From Cobetia amphilecti (GTDB taxonomy: Bacteria > Pseudomonadota > Gammaproteobacteria > Pseudomonadales > Halomonadaceae), in contig NZ_CP084115.1 in the NCBI RefSeq assembly GCF_020217465.1, positions 2,852,001-2,916,000 of the forward strand: a stretch of 64,000 bases of DNA, in the 5' to 3' direction. The notes beneath the pieces were generated by a model. It made no database searches and was not told the DNA's origin. It worked only from the letters and a program-made list of their open reading frames with translations. A program made the translations under genes and the position numbers. Shown here one piece after another: positions 25,673-36,735 of this stretch (the first letter of the stretch is position 1; every line of letters starts with the position of its first letter).

Positions 25673-25703
25673 TCTCACCCAGCAGCGCAGACAAGGAGTC
25701 GTC

Positions 25704-26357
25704 ATGCATCGTCAATTCGCGGTTATCGGACTGGGCTATTTCGGCAGCACCGTCGCGCGGGAGCTCAGGCGCCATGACCATGAAGTGCTCGGCGTGGATG
25801 CCGATGAGAAGCGCCTCAATGCCGTGGCAGACCTGCTCAATCAAGCCGTGATCGCGGACCCCACCGATGAACATGCCCTGCAGGAGCTGGGGCTTGAGCA
25901 GTACGACGCCGTCTTGATCGATCTGGCCGACTCGATGGAACAGAGCCTGATCTGCGCGCTGCTGGCCAAGGAGCTCGGCGCCAGGGAGCTGTGGGTCAAG
26001 GCCACCTCGGATGCGCACCACAAGCTGCTCAGTCGTCTGGGTGTCGATCACATCGTGCATCCGGAGTACGACCTGGGCGTGCGCGTGGCGGAAAGCCTCG
26101 CCTACCATGCCATGGTCGACTTCATCCATCTCGGCGATCACCAATTCGTGGTCGAACTGGAGGTCAGTGCACGACTGGGCGATGACTGCCAGCAGCTCGA
26201 TCAGCTGCCCATCGATGACGACATCAGCGTGATCGCCCTGCGCAAGGGCAAGACCCTCGACCGCCAACCCTACGGCAGCACGCGACTGGCCGCCGGTGAC
26301 CATCTGGTCCTGATCGGCGAGCTGAGCGCGCTGCGCAAGCTGGGAGCACATCTATGA
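25704..26357 (+). CDS. ktrA: Potassium uptake regulatory subunit KtrA
   Basis: Cytosolic gating ring of the KtrAB potassium uptake system, which binds nucleotides and c-di-AMP-type or ATP/ADP ligands in relatives. The 217 residues form an RCK domain: an N-terminal Rossmann fold FAVIGLGYFGSTVAREL (residues 5-21) with GVDADEKR near 32, and a C-terminal TrkA_C part near 140-215. The start is set by AAGGAG eight bases before the ATG. The stop overlaps the ktrB start (ATGA), the usual pairing. Extra upstream in-frame codons would encode the tandem repeat and are unlikely. Confidence 0.93.
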   Translation: MHRQFAVIGLGYFGSTVARELRRHDHEVLGVDADEKRLNAVADLLNQAVIADPTDEHALQELGLEQYDAVLIDLADSMEQSLICALLAKELGARELWVKATSDAHHKLLSRLGVDHIVHPEYDLGVRVAESLAYHAMVDFIHLGDHQFVVELEVSARLGDDCQQLDQLPIDDDISVIALRKGKTLDRQPYGSTRLAAGDHLVLIGELSALRKLGAHL

Positions 26358-27748
26358 GGCAGCGCTACCGGCGCTATCTCCGCCCCCTGACCCGCAGCCC
26401 ACGCGGGCCCATCATCCATCTGTCGCCGCCGGAGATACTGCTGAGCGGCTTTCTGGGCCTCGGCATGCTGGGCGCCTGCCTGCTGAAACTGCCCGGCATG
26501 CACCAGCAAGGGCTGAGCTGGCTGTCGGCGCTGTTCACCGCGACCTCTGCCGTCACGGTCACCGGCCTCTCCGTCACTCCGCTCAGCGACTTCACCCTCG
26601 CAGGCCAGACCGTCGTGCTGATACTGATCCAGCTCGGTGGACTCGGCTTCATGACCATCGCCGCCCTCTCGCTGGTGATGCTGGGCCAGCGCCTGCCAAT
26701 GCACCAGACCAGCCTGCTGCGCGAGGCGCTCAATCGCAGCAGCTCACGCGAGATAGGCCGCCTGCTCAAGATCATCACCGCCTTTGCGCTGACGCTCGAG
26801 CTGGCAGGCGCCTCCTTGCTGTCATTGGACTGGGTGCCCGAGTACGGCTGGCAGGAGGGCCTCTGGCTGAGCCTCTTCCACTCGGTCTCGGCCTTCAACA
26901 ATGCCGGCTTCACCCTGTGGCCGGACAGCCTGATGCGCGAGGCGGCCAACCCCCTGACCAGCGGCGTGATCGGCATCCTGTTCATGACCGGCGGCATCGG
27001 CTTTGCCGTCATCGGCGAGCTGCGCGAGCGGCGCCGCCAACATGGCTGGCGCGTATTGCTGCAGCCGTCACGCTTCTCGGTGCAGACACGCCTGGTGATT
27101 GAGGCCACCGTGGCACTCAACCTGCTGAGCCTGGTGGTGATACTGGCGCTTGAATGGCGCAACCCCGGCACGCTGGGCGCCATGGCCAGTCATGGCGAAC
27201 GCCTGCTCGCCGCCGCCTTCATGGCCACCACGCCGCGCACCGCCGGGTTCAGCGTCATCGATTCCGCCGAGATGACACAAGCCTCGACCCTGTGGACCAT
27301 GGCGCTAATGTTCATCGGCGGCGGCAGCGGCTCGACGGCCAGCGGCATCAAGCTGACCACCTTCGTGGTGTTGCTGCTGACCACGCGCGCCTTTCTGCGC
27401 AGCGAGCCCTCCCCCACCCTGCACGGCCGCCGCATCGGCGATGACACCGTCTTCAAGTCGATCGCCGTGGCACTGGCGGCGATGCTGCTGATCTTCAGCA
27501 TGCTGTTCGGCCTGACCATCACCGACCCGGACCACGCCTTCCTGTCGCTGGCCTTCGAGACCGTCTCGGCCTTCGGCACCGTCGGCCTGAGCCACGGCCT
27601 GACGCCCGAGCTCTCGCCCGGCGGGCAATTGCTGATCATCGCGACCATGCTGCTGGGCCGCACCGGACCACTCGCCCTCGGCTACCTGCTGGCGACCCGC
27701 AGCCGCCCCGGCATCAGCTATGCGCGCACCGAGCTCTCGATCGGCTGA
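26354..27748 (+). CDS. ktrB: Potassium uptake channel subunit KtrB (TrkH family)
   Basis: Ion-conducting membrane subunit of KtrAB, probably sodium-dependent. The 464-residue protein has four repeated membrane-pore-membrane units. Selectivity-filter-like segments are TSAVTVTGLSVT near 59-70, AFNNAGFTLWPD near 183, TTPRTAGFSVID near 295 and SAFGTVGLSHGL near 407; the glycine in each lines the pore. It overlaps ktrA by four bases. A symmetric terminator follows. In a marine or halophilic host, potassium uptake is a primary response to osmotic upshift. Confidence 0.94.
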   Translation: MRQRYRRYLRPLTRSPRGPIIHLSPPEILLSGFLGLGMLGACLLKLPGMHQQGLSWLSALFTATSAVTVTGLSVTPLSDFTLAGQTVVLILIQLGGLGFMTIAALSLVMLGQRLPMHQTSLLREALNRSSSREIGRLLKIITAFALTLELAGASLLSLDWVPEYGWQEGLWLSLFHSVSAFNNAGFTLWPDSLMREAANPLTSGVIGILFMTGGIGFAVIGELRERRRQHGWRVLLQPSRFSVQTRLVIEATVALNLLSLVVILALEWRNPGTLGAMASHGERLLAAAFMATTPRTAGFSVIDSAEMTQASTLWTMALMFIGGGSGSTASGIKLTTFVVLLLTTRAFLRSEPSPTLHGRRIGDDTVFKSIAVALAAMLLIFSMLFGLTITDPDHAFLSLAFETVSAFGTVGLSHGLTPELSPGGQLLIIATMLLGRTGPLALGYLLATRSRPGISYARTELSIG

Positions 27749-27792
27749 TGGCGCACGGCTGATGGCACACAACAAACGATGCCTCAGAACGA

Positions 27793-27825
27793 CGAAAGCC
27801 CCGACGCTGGGCGTCGGGGCTTTCG
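27793..27825. terminator. Bidirectional terminator between ktrB and ihfA
   Basis: CGAAAGCCCCGACGC (27793-27807) pairs with GCGTCGGGGCTTTCG (27811-27825) over 15 bp with a 3-base loop. It stops ktrB from one side and the pheST-ihfA transcript from the other. Confidence 0.92.
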
Positions 27826-27875
27826 TGAGCATGGTCACCCGCTCAGGGAGCGGCGGGTGAGGTCAGGCAATGACC

Positions 27876-28232
27876 TCAGTGATCATCATCATGATCATCG
27901 TGGTCATCATGCTCTTCAAGACGCTGATGTGCGTGCGTCTCGCCGTCGTACTCATCCACTCGGGCCTTGAGCTTCTGACCTGGGCGGAATGTCACCACAC
28001 GACGCGCGGAGATCGGAATCTCCTCGCCTGTCTTGGGATTGCGCCCCGGACGTTCGCGCTTGTCACGTAGATCGAAGTTGCCGAAACCGGACAGCTTCAC
28101 CTGTTCATTTTCCCGCAGGCAACCGCGAATCTCGTCGAAGAATACCTCTACCATCGACTTGGCTTCGCGCTTGGACATGCCGAGTTCTGCGTGCAGATGC
28201 TCGGCAAGTTCCGCCTTGGTCAACGCTCCCAT
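27876..28232 (-). CDS. ihfA: Integration host factor, alpha subunit, with His/Asp-rich tail
   Basis: Partner of IhfB in the DNA-bending IHF heterodimer. The core [13 protein letters not shown] to [14 protein letters not shown] (about residues 1-97) is highly conserved, including [14 protein letters not shown] and [14 protein letters not shown]. The protein then continues for about 20 residues that other IhfA proteins lack, ending [13 protein letters not shown]: six histidines and many aspartates, like a metal-binding or acidic tail. GGGAG lies before this ATG. An in-frame ATG ten codons earlier overlaps the pheT stop (ATGA) and could also be used. Last gene of the thrS-to-ihfA row. Confidence 0.93.
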   Translation of the reverse strand: MGALTKAELAEHLHAELGMSKREAKSMVEVFFDEIRGCLRENEQVKLSGFGNFDLRDKRERPGRNPKTGEEIPISARRVVTFRPGQKLKARVDEYDGETHAHQRLEEHDDHDDHDDDH

Positions 28233-28258
28233 GTCCGCTCCCTCGTTCAAGTGGCGAC

Positions 28259-30643
28259 TCATGCTCTCAGCGCCGCCCCGAAACGTGTGTGGCCATCGGT
28301 GACGATCGCATCGACTAACTGATTGATTTCCTCATCATTCAGCGTGCGCGAAGGATGCTGCCAGGTCAAGCCCAGGGCGAGCGACTTGTGACCATCGGCT
28401 ACCCCCTGGCCCTGATAGACGTCAAACAGGCGCAGGTCCGTCAGCCATTCACCGGCTTGCGAGCGGATGGCGTCGAGCAGCGACTGCACGTGAACGCCCT
28501 CTTCGACCACGAAGGCCAGGTCACGACGCACTTCCGGATACCTGGAGAGCGGCGCGAAGCGCGGCAGACGACCCGCACAGGCAGAGGCCAGCGTGATCTC
28601 GAACACGAACACCTCGACCTTCAGGCCAAGCTCGGCGCGCGCCGCCGGGTGCAGGGCACCCATCCAGCCCGCCGGCTCGCCATTGAAGAACAGCTGAGCG
28701 CACTGACCCGGGTGCAGTGCCGGATGCTCGGCGGCTTCGAAGCGCCAGGCATCCAGATTGCCGCCCAGTGCCAGCAGTGCCTCGACATCGCCCTTGAGGT
28801 CGAAGAAGTCGACCTTGTCACGACCGCCATTCCAGCCTTCCGGCAGACGGGCACCAGTGATCAGGCCGCCGATCATCGGCGTCTGCTCGAGGGAGTCCAG
28901 CTCGCCGCGGAACACAAGCCCGGTCTCGAACAGGCGCACGCGCGACTGCTGACGATTGAGGTTGTGGCTCAGCGCCTTGACCAGCCCCGGCAGCAGCGAG
29001 CTGCGCATCACGGCCATGTCGCTGGAAATCGGGTTGGCCAGTGCCGGTGCCACCCCTTGCGGGTCCAGCGTCTTCTGCAGCTCAGGGGCGACGAAGCTGT
29101 AGCTGATCGCTTCCTGATAGCCCCGCGCCACCAGCTGACGACGCAGGCTGGTCAGCGGCTGGGTGGTCTCATTGGCCACGGCCGGTGCCAGACGCGCGTT
29201 CGGACGGCTGACCGGCAGATTGTTGTAGCCGTGGATGCGCGCCAGCTCTTCGATCAGGTCAGCCTCGATGCTGACATCGAAACGCCAGCTCGGCACCGTC
29301 ACCTGCCATTGGCTATCGCCATTCGCGGCGACCTGCATGCCCAGACGCTCGAGAATCTCGACGATTTCGTCATCCGGCAGCGCCATGCCCAGCGTGCGCT
29401 CGACACTGGCGCCGCTCAGGCTGACGACGGCGGCCTTGGGCAGCGCTGCGTCGCTGGCGACCTCGATGATCGGGCCCGGCTTGCCGCCGGTGATCTCGAG
29501 CAGCAGGGCTGTCGCGCGCTCGATGGCATCACGCTGCAGCTGCGCGTCCACACCACGCTCGAAACGATGCGAGCTGTCGGTGTGCAGGCCGTAGCTGCGC
29601 GCCTTGCCAGCGACGCTCAACGGCGCGAAGAAGGCCGACTCGAAGAAGATGTCGCGCGTCTCGGCATTCACGCCACTGCCTTCGCCACCCATCACACCGG
29701 CGATGGCCAGCGGGCCCTTCTCGTCGGCGATGACCAGGGTGTCGTCACGCAGCGCGACTTCCTGACCGTCGAGCAGCGTCAGCGGCTCTTCAGCGGCTGC
29801 CATGCGCACCTCGATGCCGCCGTTCAAGCGTGCCAGATCGAAGGCGTGCATCGGCTGGCCGAGTTCGAGCAGCACGTAGTTGGTGACGTCGACGACGGGG
29901 TCGATGCTGCGGATGCCACTGCGACGCAGACGCTCCTCGAGCCACAGCGGCGAGGTCGCGGCGACATTGACGTCACGCACGACACGTCCCAGATAGCGCG
30001 GGCACGCCTCTGGCGCGCTGACGGTGACCGGGAAGGTGTCGTCGATCTGGGCGGCGACCGGCTCGATGCCCGGCGCAGTGACGGCGAGACGGTTGAGCAC
30101 GCCGACTTCACGCGCCAGACCCTTGACGCTCAGGCAGTCGCCGCGGTTCGGGGTCAGATCGACCTCGATGGCGTTGTCGTCAAGATTCAGGAAGTCACGT
30201 GCATCGCGGCCCACCGGCGCGTCCGCGGCCAGCACCATGATGCCGTCGGAGGCTTCGGCTTCCAGACCCAGCTCGGAGGCACCGCAGATCATGCCGCGGG
30301 ATTCGACACCGCGCAGCTTGGCCTTGCGAATCTTGAAGTCGCCCGGCAGCTTGGCGCCGACCTGAGCGAAGAGCACCTTCTGGCCAGCGGCGACATTCGG
30401 CGCGCCACAGACGACCTGCACCAGTGCACCACTGCCATCATCCACCTGGCAGACATTGAGGCGATCAGCCTCCGGGTGCGGTTGCTTGTCCTTGACCTCG
30501 GCCACGACCACACCGGTGAACTCACCGGCGACCGGTTCGATACCATCGACTTCCAAACCGGCCATGGTGACCTGATCGGCAAGCTGCTGGGTGTTCAGTT
30601 CCGGCGACACCCACTCACGCAGCCACTGTTCGGAAAATTTCAT
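28259..30643 (-). CDS. pheT: Phenylalanine--tRNA ligase, beta subunit
   Basis: Large subunit of the alpha2-beta2 synthetase, responsible for tRNA binding and for editing of mischarged tyrosine. The 794-residue length is standard. The N-terminal EMAP-like tRNA-binding domain spans about 40-150 ([20 protein letters not shown]). The B3/B4 editing region lies near 210-375 and the B5 domain near 400-480. The C-terminal anticodon-binding FDX-ACB domain covers about 700-794 and starts near [19 protein letters not shown]. It follows pheS after 56 bases, and its stop overlaps the possible upstream ihfA start. Confidence 0.97.
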   Translation of the reverse strand: MKFSEQWLREWVSPELNTQQLADQVTMAGLEVDGIEPVAGEFTGVVVAEVKDKQPHPEADRLNVCQVDDGSGALVQVVCGAPNVAAGQKVLFAQVGAKLPGDFKIRKAKLRGVESRGMICGASELGLEAEASDGIMVLAADAPVGRDARDFLNLDDNAIEVDLTPNRGDCLSVKGLAREVGVLNRLAVTAPGIEPVAAQIDDTFPVTVSAPEACPRYLGRVVRDVNVAATSPLWLEERLRRSGIRSIDPVVDVTNYVLLELGQPMHAFDLARLNGGIEVRMAAAEEPLTLLDGQEVALRDDTLVIADEKGPLAIAGVMGGEGSGVNAETRDIFFESAFFAPLSVAGKARSYGLHTDSSHRFERGVDAQLQRDAIERATALLLEITGGKPGPIIEVASDAALPKAAVVSLSGASVERTLGMALPDDEIVEILERLGMQVAANGDSQWQVTVPSWRFDVSIEADLIEELARIHGYNNLPVSRPNARLAPAVANETTQPLTSLRRQLVARGYQEAISYSFVAPELQKTLDPQGVAPALANPISSDMAVMRSSLLPGLVKALSHNLNRQQSRVRLFETGLVFRGELDSLEQTPMIGGLITGARLPEGWNGGRDKVDFFDLKGDVEALLALGGNLDAWRFEAAEHPALHPGQCAQLFFNGEPAGWMGALHPAARAELGLKVEVFVFEITLASACAGRLPRFAPLSRYPEVRRDLAFVVEEGVHVQSLLDAIRSQAGEWLTDLRLFDVYQGQGVADGHKSLALGLTWQHPSRTLNDEEINQLVDAIVTDGHTRFGAALRA

Positions 30644-30699
30644 CTTGCTGTCCTGTTCCGTAAGTTCACGCCCTCAAGGCGCGATACGTGAATGAGTGT

Positions 30700-32077
<1,378 letters not shown>

Positions 32078-32431
32078 TTACTGAGCAGCCTTGGCCTTCT
32101 CGACGATGGCAGCAAAGGCAGCTTTTTCGTGAACCGCGATATCGGCGAGGACCTTGCGGTCGATCTCGATATTGGCCTTCTTCAGGCCAGCGATGAAGCG
32201 GCTGTAGGACATGCCATTGATGCGGGCCGCAGCGTTGATACGCGCGATCCACAGGGCACGGAACTGACGCTTGCGGACACGACGGTCACGGTAAGCGTAC
32301 TGGCCGGCCTTGATGACAGCCTGCTTGGCTACGCGGAAGACGCGTGAACGCGCTCCGTAGTAACCCTTGGCCTGCTTCATGATCTTCTTGTGACGGCGAC
32401 GTGCGACGACGCCACGCTTGACGCGGGACAT
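32078..32431 (-). CDS. rplT: 50S ribosomal protein L20
   Basis: Primary rRNA-binding protein of the large subunit and, in relatives, a translational repressor of the rpmI-rplT messenger. The 117-residue sequence [20 protein letters not shown] and the central [20 protein letters not shown] near 49-68 are unmistakable. It follows rpmI by 45 bases in the infC operon. Confidence 0.98.
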   Translation of the reverse strand: MSRVKRGVVARRRHKKIMKQAKGYYGARSRVFRVAKQAVIKAGQYAYRDRRVRKRQFRALWIARINAAARINGMSYSRFIAGLKKANIEIDRKVLADIAVHEKAAFAAIVEKAKAAQ

Positions 32432-32476
32432 AGCGTACTCCTGATATTAAGAAAGTTGGACCGAGGTAAGGACGGC

Positions 32477-32671
32477 TTACAGGTTCGGCAGCATGCGCTG
32501 GATCAGCGCCTTGTCTGCAGCGTGAACCTGCTTCATGCCACGCAGCTGACGCTTACGCTTGGTCGACTTCTTGGTCAGGATGTGGCTACGGAAGGACTGC
32601 TTGTGCTTGAAGCCGTTGGCAGTCTTCTTGAAGCGCTTGGCAGCGCCGCGGTTAGTCTTGATCTTCGGCAT
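32477..32671 (-). CDS. rpmI: 50S ribosomal protein L35
   Basis: Small basic ribosomal protein, 64 residues, beginning [20 protein letters not shown], the universal L35 N-terminus, and ending in a helix MLPNL. It sits between infC and rplT in the conserved order, with about 100 bases of leader after infC that could fold for autogenous control. Confidence 0.98.
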   Translation of the reverse strand: MPKIKTNRGAAKRFKKTANGFKHKQSFRSHILTKKSTKRKRQLRGMKQVHAADKALIQRMLPNL

Positions 32672-32771
32672 GAGTATTAACTCCGCTCGGTTTCTTGAGA
32701 AAATCCAGGGCCGACAAAAAGAGCCACGCCCGCAGGCGTGACCCTGATGTGTCCGTTTTACTGCCTATGGA

Positions 32772-33311
32772 TCACTTCTTTTTCGGCGCGAGAATCATGA
32801 TCATCTGACGGCCTTCCATTTTCGGGAAGGACTCGACGGTCACGAGCTCCGAGAGATCGCCGGCGATCCGTTCCATCAGCTTGCGGCCGATGTCCTGGTG
32901 CGCCATTTCGCGACCACGGAAGCGCAAGGTTACCTTACCCTTGTCTCCGCCTTCGATGAAGCGAGTCAGGTTGCGTAGCTTGACCTGATAATCGCCTTCA
33001 TCGGTACCAGGACGGAATTTGACTTCCTTGACCTGGATCTGTTTCTGCTTCTTCTTCTGCAGATTCTTCTGTTTCTTCTCGTCGAAAAGAAACTTGCCGT
33101 AATCCATGATCTTGCAGACGATGGGGTCGGCATTGGAAATCTGGACGAGGTCGAGCCCTGCCTCTTCGGCCTTGACAAGCGCATCTTTGGTTGACACTAC
33201 GCCAACCTGCTCGCCATCTGCGTCGATGAGGCGGACTTCGTCCGCACGAATACGGTCATTGATGGGAGCCCGCTTTTCCTGGGGGCGTCCGCGCTGATTA
33301 TTCCGCTTGAT
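32772..33311 (-). CDS. infC: Translation initiation factor IF-3, non-canonical ATC start
   Basis: Binds the 30S subunit, prevents premature joining of 50S and checks start codons. The conserved reading frame extends upstream of the first ordinary start codon to an ATC at 33309-33311. This gives 179 residues with the N-terminus (M)[20 protein letters not shown], followed by [16 protein letters not shown] and, near residue 70, [20 protein letters not shown] lies eight bases before ATC. A rare start codon (ATT in E. coli) is the known basis for IF-3 limiting its own synthesis, so ATC is very likely real. It is 34 bases downstream of thrS. Confidence 0.93.
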   Translation of the reverse strand: MKRNNQRGRPQEKRAPINDRIRADEVRLIDADGEQVGVVSTKDALVKAEEAGLDLVQISNADPIVCKIMDYGKFLFDEKKQKNLQKKKQKQIQVKEVKFRPGTDEGDYQVKLRNLTRFIEGGDKGKVTLRFRGREMAHQDIGRKLMERIAGDLSELVTVESFPKMEGRQMIMILAPKKK

Positions 33312-33345
33312 CGTTGCGTCTCCGTTTGGCTGAAATTCGTTACTG

Positions 33346-35244
33346 TCAGACCTGTTCTTCCTTCAGGCGTTCCATGAATTCTGAAACTTTCATGGTGCCG
33401 AGGTCTTCACCGGAACGGGTTCTGACAGCTACTGCATCAGCTTCCACTTCCTTGTCGCCAACGACGATGAGGTAAGGAACCTTCTGCAGAGTATGCTCAC
33501 GGATTTTAAAGCCGATCTTCTCGTTCCTCAAGTCTGCTTTGACACGGATGTCATGTTTCTCGAGGCGGGAGACCAGATCCTTGGCATATTCTGCCTGGGA
33601 ATCCGTGATATTCATTACGACAACCTGCTCCGGGGCGAGCCAGAATGGCATCGCGCCTGCGTGGTGCTCGATCAGGATGCCGAGGAAGCGCTCGAAGGAG
33701 CCGAGAATCGCGCGGTGCAACATGACCGGCATGCGACGCTCTCCACTTTCATCGACAAACTGGGCACTGAGACGCTCAGGCAGATTGAAGTCGAGCTGTA
33801 GAGTACCACACTGCCAGACACGATTCAGACAATCTCGCAGAGAGAATTCAATCTTTGGTCCATAGAAGGCACCCTCACCCGGCTGCAGCTCCCACGGCAG
33901 GCCAGTCGCATCCAGTGCTGCCTGCAGGCCGGCTTCGGCCTTGTCCCACGCTTCCGGCTCACCGATGAAGGATTCCGGACGGGTGGAGAGCTTCAGTTCG
34001 ACGTCTTCGAAGCCGAACTGACGGTAGACTTCCAGTGTCAGACGGATGAAGTCCTCGGCCTCGGACTCGACCTGATTCTCGGTACAGAAGATGTGGGCGT
34101 CATCCTGGGTGAAGCCACGCACACGCATCAGACCATGCAGAGAGCCGGACGGCTCGTTGCGGTGGCAGGAGCCGAACTCGGCCAGACGCAGCGGCAGGTC
34201 ACGGTAGCTCTTCAGGCCCTGATTGAAGACCTGGACGTGACACGGGCAGTTCATCGGCTTGACCGCGTACTCACGCTTCTCGGACTCGGTGGTGAACATC
34301 AGCTCGTTGTAATGCCCCCAGTGCCCGGACTTCTTCCACAGCGAAAGATCGACCACCTGCGGCGTCTTGATCTCCTGGTAGCCATTGGCACGCTGGATAC
34401 GACGCATGTACTGCTCGAGCACCTGATACATGGTCCAGCCATTCGGGTGCCAGAACACCATGCCCGGCGCTTCTTCCTGCATATGGAAGAGGTCCAGCTT
34501 CTTGGCCAGCTTGCGGTGATCGCGCTTCTCGGCTTCCTCGAGACGCTTGAGGTAGGCCTTAAGCTGCTTCTTGTCTGGCCAGGCGGTGCCATAGATGCGG
34601 GTCAGCATCGGCTTGGTGGAATCACCACGCCAGTAGGCACCGGCCAGCTTGAGCAGCTGGAAGTGCTTGAGGTGACGGGTATTCGGCACGTGCGGGCCGC
34701 GGCACATGTCGGTGTATTCTTCGTGGTGGTAAAGGCGGATGGTATCGCCTTCGCCGATGCCCTCGATGATCTCCTGCTTGTACGGCTCATCGCGCTTCTC
34801 GAAAGCGGCCATGGCCTGGTCACGCGAGACATACTCACGCACCACATCGTACTCGCTGTCGATCAGCTGCTTCATGCGCTTCTCGATGGTCTCGAGATCT
34901 TCCGGGGTGACCGAGCGGCCAAAGTCGATGTCGTAATAGAAGCCGTCATCAATGACCGGGCCGATGGCCATCTTGGCCTCCGGGTAGAGCTGCTTGACGG
35001 CATGACCGATCAGGTGCGCGCAGGAGTGACGAATCACGTCCAGGCCTTCCGCATCACGCGCCGTGAGAATGGCGACGTTGGCGTCTTCGGTGATCATGTC
35101 AGCGGCATCGACCTCGACGCCATTGATCTTGCCGGCCACACAGGCCTTGGCAAGACCGGGACCGATGGACTCGGCCAGCTGCATCACGGAAATCGGGGTA
35201 TCGAAGGTACGCTGGCTGCCGTCAGGCAGAGTAACGATAGGCAT
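33346..35244 (-). CDS. thrS: Threonine--tRNA ligase
   Basis: Class II synthetase charging tRNA-Thr. The 632-residue protein has an N-terminal TGS domain ([14 protein letters not shown]), then an editing domain with [16 protein letters not shown] near 70-85. The catalytic core contains [15 protein letters not shown] near 325, [20 protein letters not shown] near 353-372 and TQDDAHIFC. The anticodon-binding domain fills the last 100 residues. The start has AAGGAA before it; 12 additional upstream codons are unsupported. It heads the operon with infC, rpmI and rplT. Confidence 0.97.
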   Translation of the reverse strand: MPIVTLPDGSQRTFDTPISVMQLAESIGPGLAKACVAGKINGVEVDAADMITEDANVAILTARDAEGLDVIRHSCAHLIGHAVKQLYPEAKMAIGPVIDDGFYYDIDFGRSVTPEDLETIEKRMKQLIDSEYDVVREYVSRDQAMAAFEKRDEPYKQEIIEGIGEGDTIRLYHHEEYTDMCRGPHVPNTRHLKHFQLLKLAGAYWRGDSTKPMLTRIYGTAWPDKKQLKAYLKRLEEAEKRDHRKLAKKLDLFHMQEEAPGMVFWHPNGWTMYQVLEQYMRRIQRANGYQEIKTPQVVDLSLWKKSGHWGHYNELMFTTESEKREYAVKPMNCPCHVQVFNQGLKSYRDLPLRLAEFGSCHRNEPSGSLHGLMRVRGFTQDDAHIFCTENQVESEAEDFIRLTLEVYRQFGFEDVELKLSTRPESFIGEPEAWDKAEAGLQAALDATGLPWELQPGEGAFYGPKIEFSLRDCLNRVWQCGTLQLDFNLPERLSAQFVDESGERRMPVMLHRAILGSFERFLGILIEHHAGAMPFWLAPEQVVVMNITDSQAEYAKDLVSRLEKHDIRVKADLRNEKIGFKIREHTLQKVPYLIVVGDKEVEADAVAVRTRSGEDLGTMKVSEFMERLKEEQV

Positions 35245-35531
35245 GAAGAATTCCTTGCGTTCAGTGGTGGCCCTTACCAAGGGTCACGTGAAGCGAATTT
35301 GGCCGAACGCGGGGCGTCGGCTCGAAATGGGGGCAATGACGATCACGCCCCTCACGCTACTGACCCCGGCCTACAATGCCTGGGGCGCCGCCCACTGCCC
35401 CATGATGATCGAGCGACCAGTCAGGGTGTGGACACATAACGCGGGAACATGAACGAGGCAAGACCTTAGCAGCCCGTTCAAAAGTCGTAAAGATACGCTT
35501 GAGCCACTGGAGGCCATGCACGACACGAACG
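35245..35531. other. thrS upstream region
   Basis: No gene seen. Apart from the promoter-like pair at 35463-35491, it would hold the long thrS leader (about 215 bases). In E. coli that leader folds into a tRNA-like operator; I could not recognise a comparable anticodon-like arm by eye. Confidence 0.4.
35463..35491 (-). promoter_or_regulatory. Possible thrS promoter
   Basis: On the minus strand TTTACG (35486-35491) and TAAGGT (35463-35468) are 17 bases apart. Each hexamer matches the sigma-70 consensus at about four of six positions; spacing is ideal. Confidence 0.4.
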
Positions 35532-35561
35532 CAGACGGGGCGCCCTGAGGCGCCCCGTCTG
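35532..35561 (-). terminator. Hairpin after the OmpA-like gene
   Basis: CAGACGGGGCGCC (35532-35544) pairs with 35549-35561 in a 13-bp perfect stem, 22 bases after the stop codon. The T run is poor, but position and strength suggest a terminator. Confidence 0.75.
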
Positions 35562-35582
35562 ATTCAGCTTACCGCGTTCGAC

Positions 35583-36458
35583 TTACTTGACTTCAGCAAG
35601 CTCGACACGACGGTTTTCGGCACGGCCTGCAGCGGTATCGTTGCTGGCGACCGGCTGCTCTTCACCGTAACCCACAGTCTGGATACGGTTGGCGCCAACA
35701 CCTTCGGAAGCCAGGTAGGCCTTCACGGAGTCAGCACGCTTCTGGGACAGCTGCTTGTTGTAGGAGTCAGAACCCACGGAGTCAGTGTGACCTTCGACGC
35801 GAACGCGGACGTTCTCGTTGGAGACCAGCTTGGCCGCCACACCGTTCAGCACTTTCTCGGCGTTGGCAGTCAGCTTGGCGGAGTCGAACTCGAAGTTCAC
35901 GTCACGCAGGACGAGGTCAGCGACACAGCCCAGGGCATTGACCTTGGCGCCAGCCGGGGTGTTCGGGCACTGGTCCTGGTAGTCCGGCACGCCGTCACCG
36001 TCGGAATCGAGCGGACAGCCTTTCGCGTCAACAGTGACGCCGGCCGGAGTACCCGGGCACTGGTCCTTGTAGTCAGCAACGCCGTCACCGTCGGTGTCCA
36101 GCGGGCAGCCTTTCGCATCAACAGCGACGCCTGCCGGAGTCCCCGGGCATTCGTCACGGTCGTTCGGCACGCCGTCGCCATCGTCGTCCATGGACTTCGG
36201 AGCATCGTCAGCACACAGCAGTGCACCGGCAGTCGCGCCGCCGACAGCACCCAGAGAAGCGCCGGTGTCTTCGTCGCTGTCGCCAGAGACGCCGTAACCA
36301 ATCCCGCCACCGATCAAGCCACCGGCCAGACCGCAGACGAACGGCTGGCTGTACCAGGGCTTCTCAGCAGATGAAGACTGGGAAGCAGAGCTTGCGCAGC
36401 CAGACAGGCCAACAACCAATGCAGAACCCAGAACCAGGCCAGTCGTAGATCTTTTCAT
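35583..36458 (-). CDS. OmpA-family outer-membrane lipoprotein with TSP3 repeats
   Basis: Envelope lipoprotein, 291 residues. The signal peptide ends in a lipobox VGLSG-C near residue 21. A glycine-rich hydrophobic segment (AGGLIGGGIGYGV, about 45-57) could span or insert in the membrane. Three calcium-binding thrombospondin-type-3-like repeats (DxDGDGVxDxxDxCPxTPAG) cover about 90-175. The C-terminal OmpA domain that binds peptidoglycan follows (NFEFDSAKLTANAEKVL, GHTDSVGSDSYNKQLSQKRA, NRRVEL). AAGGAG precedes the ATG. There is no beta-barrel, so it is a peptidoglycan-linking lipoprotein rather than a porin. Confidence 0.92.
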   Translation of the reverse strand: MKRSTTGLVLGSALVVGLSGCASSASQSSSAEKPWYSQPFVCGLAGGLIGGGIGYGVSGDSDEDTGASLGAVGGATAGALLCADDAPKSMDDDGDGVPNDRDECPGTPAGVAVDAKGCPLDTDGDGVADYKDQCPGTPAGVTVDAKGCPLDSDGDGVPDYQDQCPNTPAGAKVNALGCVADLVLRDVNFEFDSAKLTANAEKVLNGVAAKLVSNENVRVRVEGHTDSVGSDSYNKQLSQKRADSVKAYLASEGVGANRIQTVGYGEEQPVASNDTAAGRAENRRVELAEVK

Positions 36459-36735
36459 GTAAGACTCCTTCTTAACACAGCGCAATATGTAACGAGGGTG
36501 TTACGTATCGACTCAGTATAAGAGCCGAACTCGTTACGATGAAAGGAATTTTATTCAAATCTTCCTTTAAGAAGAAAGCACATGCAGGTGCGTCCTTCCA
36601 GCTCTGATCGGGTCTGTTTCCCTTGAAAACGGTACCGATCCTCAGGCATACGTTGAAGGAAAACAGTGTTTTTTGCAACGTCGAAATACTTTGACACTAA
36701 CTGTATCAGATTGGCGACGCTGTAAAACCCCTGTT

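Larger units (their letters stand above)
25256..25703. other. Divergent region between the NSS gene and ktrA
   Basis: 448 bases holding an inverted repeat (25453-25473) and a six-unit 15-bp repeat (25583-25672). A 69-codon frame begins at 25568 with GGAG seven bases ahead; it runs through the repeat as pentapeptides and 74 bases into ktrA in another frame. I do not list it as a gene. Confidence 0.5.

Noticed and set aside
28355-30691. 778-codon plus-strand frame opposite pheT
   Set aside because: pheT is unambiguous; the opposite frame has no start signal and no domain.
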